NCBI RefSeq assembly: GCF_900460245.1
Contig: NZ_UHIP01000002.1
Coordinates: 1,488,001 to 1,552,000, forward strand
Origin: Vibrio fluvialis
GTDB taxonomy: Bacteria; Pseudomonadota; Gammaproteobacteria; Enterobacterales; Vibrionaceae
Direction of reading: 5' to 3'
Length of the DNA stretch: 64,000 bases
In this document: in pieces, positions 63,344-64,000 of the stretch
How positions within the stretch are numbered: position 1 is the first letter of the stretch
Layout: each line of letters starts with the position of its first letter
Translations under genes and position numbers: made by a program
Notes under the pieces: model-generated
What the model was told of the DNA's origin: nothing
The model's database searches: none
What the model saw: the letters and a program-made list of their open reading frames with translations, nothing else

Positions 63344-64000
63344 TCATTGCCCTTCTGCTGCTAATACCGTGGTTGCGATTACATCCCCGGGTTCTAAGCC
63401 CGACAGAACTTCAACGTAGTCTCCGTATGTTTGACCAAGGCGAATCGGATTCAGCATTCGCGCATCGTTGACGATGCGATAAACAGCGCTCAGTTCCGCG
63501 CGGCGAATGACCGCGGAGCTCGGCACCAACAGTACGTCCCGGCTGCTGTATTGAAAATCGGTTTTGACCCACATACCTGGTACCAACAGCGGCGTGTTGT
63601 CCGGCAACGATAAGCGAATTTTGAAATTGTGGGATTGGGGGTCGGCATAACTGAACAGGCTGTAATCGGTCGGCATCACCGCGTCACCGGATGGCGCGAG
63701 AACATGGAACTGCGCCTCCCGTTTCACTTTATCCTGATAACGCTGGGGAATGTCGGTTTCAACTCTGAGTTTTTCCAGTGAAAAACCGCTGATCAGCGGC
63801 GTTCCCGGCGCCACCGTTTCGCCCAGTTCAACATGGCGCTGCGTCACCACGCCGGCATACGGCGCCGTAATGTTGGTGTAGCCGAGCGACTCTTTAGCCT
63901 GCGCGACCGCTGCCTGGGCCGATTTCACCGACGCTGCTGCGCTGCGCGCGCGCGCTTCGGCGGAATCCATTTGATCGCGCGAGATCGCGCCTTTGGGAAA
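63344..64000 (-). CDS. RND membrane fusion protein (5' end outside window)
   Basis: The frame stays open through the right window edge (reading FPKGAISRDQMDSAEARARSAAASVKSAQAAVAQAKE). The visible 219 residues therefore lack the N-terminus and lipid anchor or signal. It shows the second arm of the coiled-coil hairpin, the lipoyl half LGYTNITAPYAGVVTQRHVELGETVAPGTPL, and beta-barrel and membrane-proximal domains. It bridges the RND pump to an outer-membrane channel. The stop is one base before the permease ATG. Confidence 0.92.
   Translation of the reverse strand, partial: FPKGAISRDQMDSAEARARSAAASVKSAQAAVAQAKESLGYTNITAPYAGVVTQRHVELGETVAPGTPLISGFSLEKLRVETDIPQRYQDKVKREAQFHVLAPSGDAVMPTDYSLFSYADPQSHNFKIRLSLPDNTPLLVPGMWVKTDFQYSSRDVLLVPSSAVIRRAELSAVYRIVNDARMLNPIRLGQTYGDYVEVLSGLEPGDVIATTVLAAEGQ

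Overview
The window looks like part of the second chromosome of a Vibrio. The strongest anchor is 36-60 kb, which carries a CqsA/CqsS quorum-sensing pair very close to that of V. cholerae as I remember it, together with clcA, sbcCD, a Cra-type repressor with the fruBKA phosphotransferase operon, an aminotransferase and nrdDG. This is a familiar Vibrio chromosome 2 neighbourhood. I cannot name the species; the sequence is clearly not V. cholerae itself.

Region 1 (1-16.6 kb) is a beta-glucoside / beta-glucan oligosaccharide utilisation locus. It holds a GH116 enzyme (cut by the window edge), an aldose 1-epimerase, and a minus-strand operon reading lacI-type repressor, solute-binding protein, two permeases, GH1 beta-glucosidase, MalK-type ATPase and GH94 disaccharide phosphorylase. 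A chemoreceptor and a LamB/ScrY-type porin follow. A porin, ABC importer, phosphorylase, beta-glucosidase and mutarotase form a full path from outer membrane to glucose and glucose 1-phosphate. LacI-type operator boxes before the repressor and before the porin suggest one regulon.

Region 2 (16.9-19.4 kb) is a MATE exporter divergent from an AraC regulator.

Region 3 (about 19.4-36.05 kb) is a mosaic mobile island. Its left part (19.6-23.9 kb) has an AlpA-like regulator, a RadC/JAB protein, two DUF2787 proteins, a WYL regulator, a small exported protein and a YagK/YfjJ (inovirus Gp2-like) protein. The middle part (23.9-27.7 kb, AT-rich towards its right end) has a degenerate RNase HI-like protein, a second YagK/YfjJ protein in the opposite orientation, a 499-residue protein with two winged-helix-like units, and a MatP-like ribbon-helix-helix protein. 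The right part (28.0-34.9 kb) is an auxiliary type VI secretion module: hcp, vgrG, DUF4123 adaptor, an unrecognised 539-residue cargo candidate, a lipoprotein, PAAR and DUF3592. This module lies between related repeats and IS left-end remnants. An integrase fragment and a gutted IS3-family element close the island.

Region 4 (36.08-60.1 kb) is core chromosome: ylqF GTPase, a COG0523 metal GTPase, clcA, a TehA/SLAC1 channel, cqsA and cqsS (convergent), sbcDC, cra-fruBKA with three Cra operators, a retropepsin-like lipoprotein, the aminotransferase, nrdDG with NrdR boxes and a perfect FNR site, and an exported EEP-family nuclease/phosphatase.

Region 5 (60.2-64.0 kb) is an RND efflux permease and the 3' part of its membrane fusion protein gene, which runs off the window. 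I saw no rRNA, tRNA or CRISPR array.
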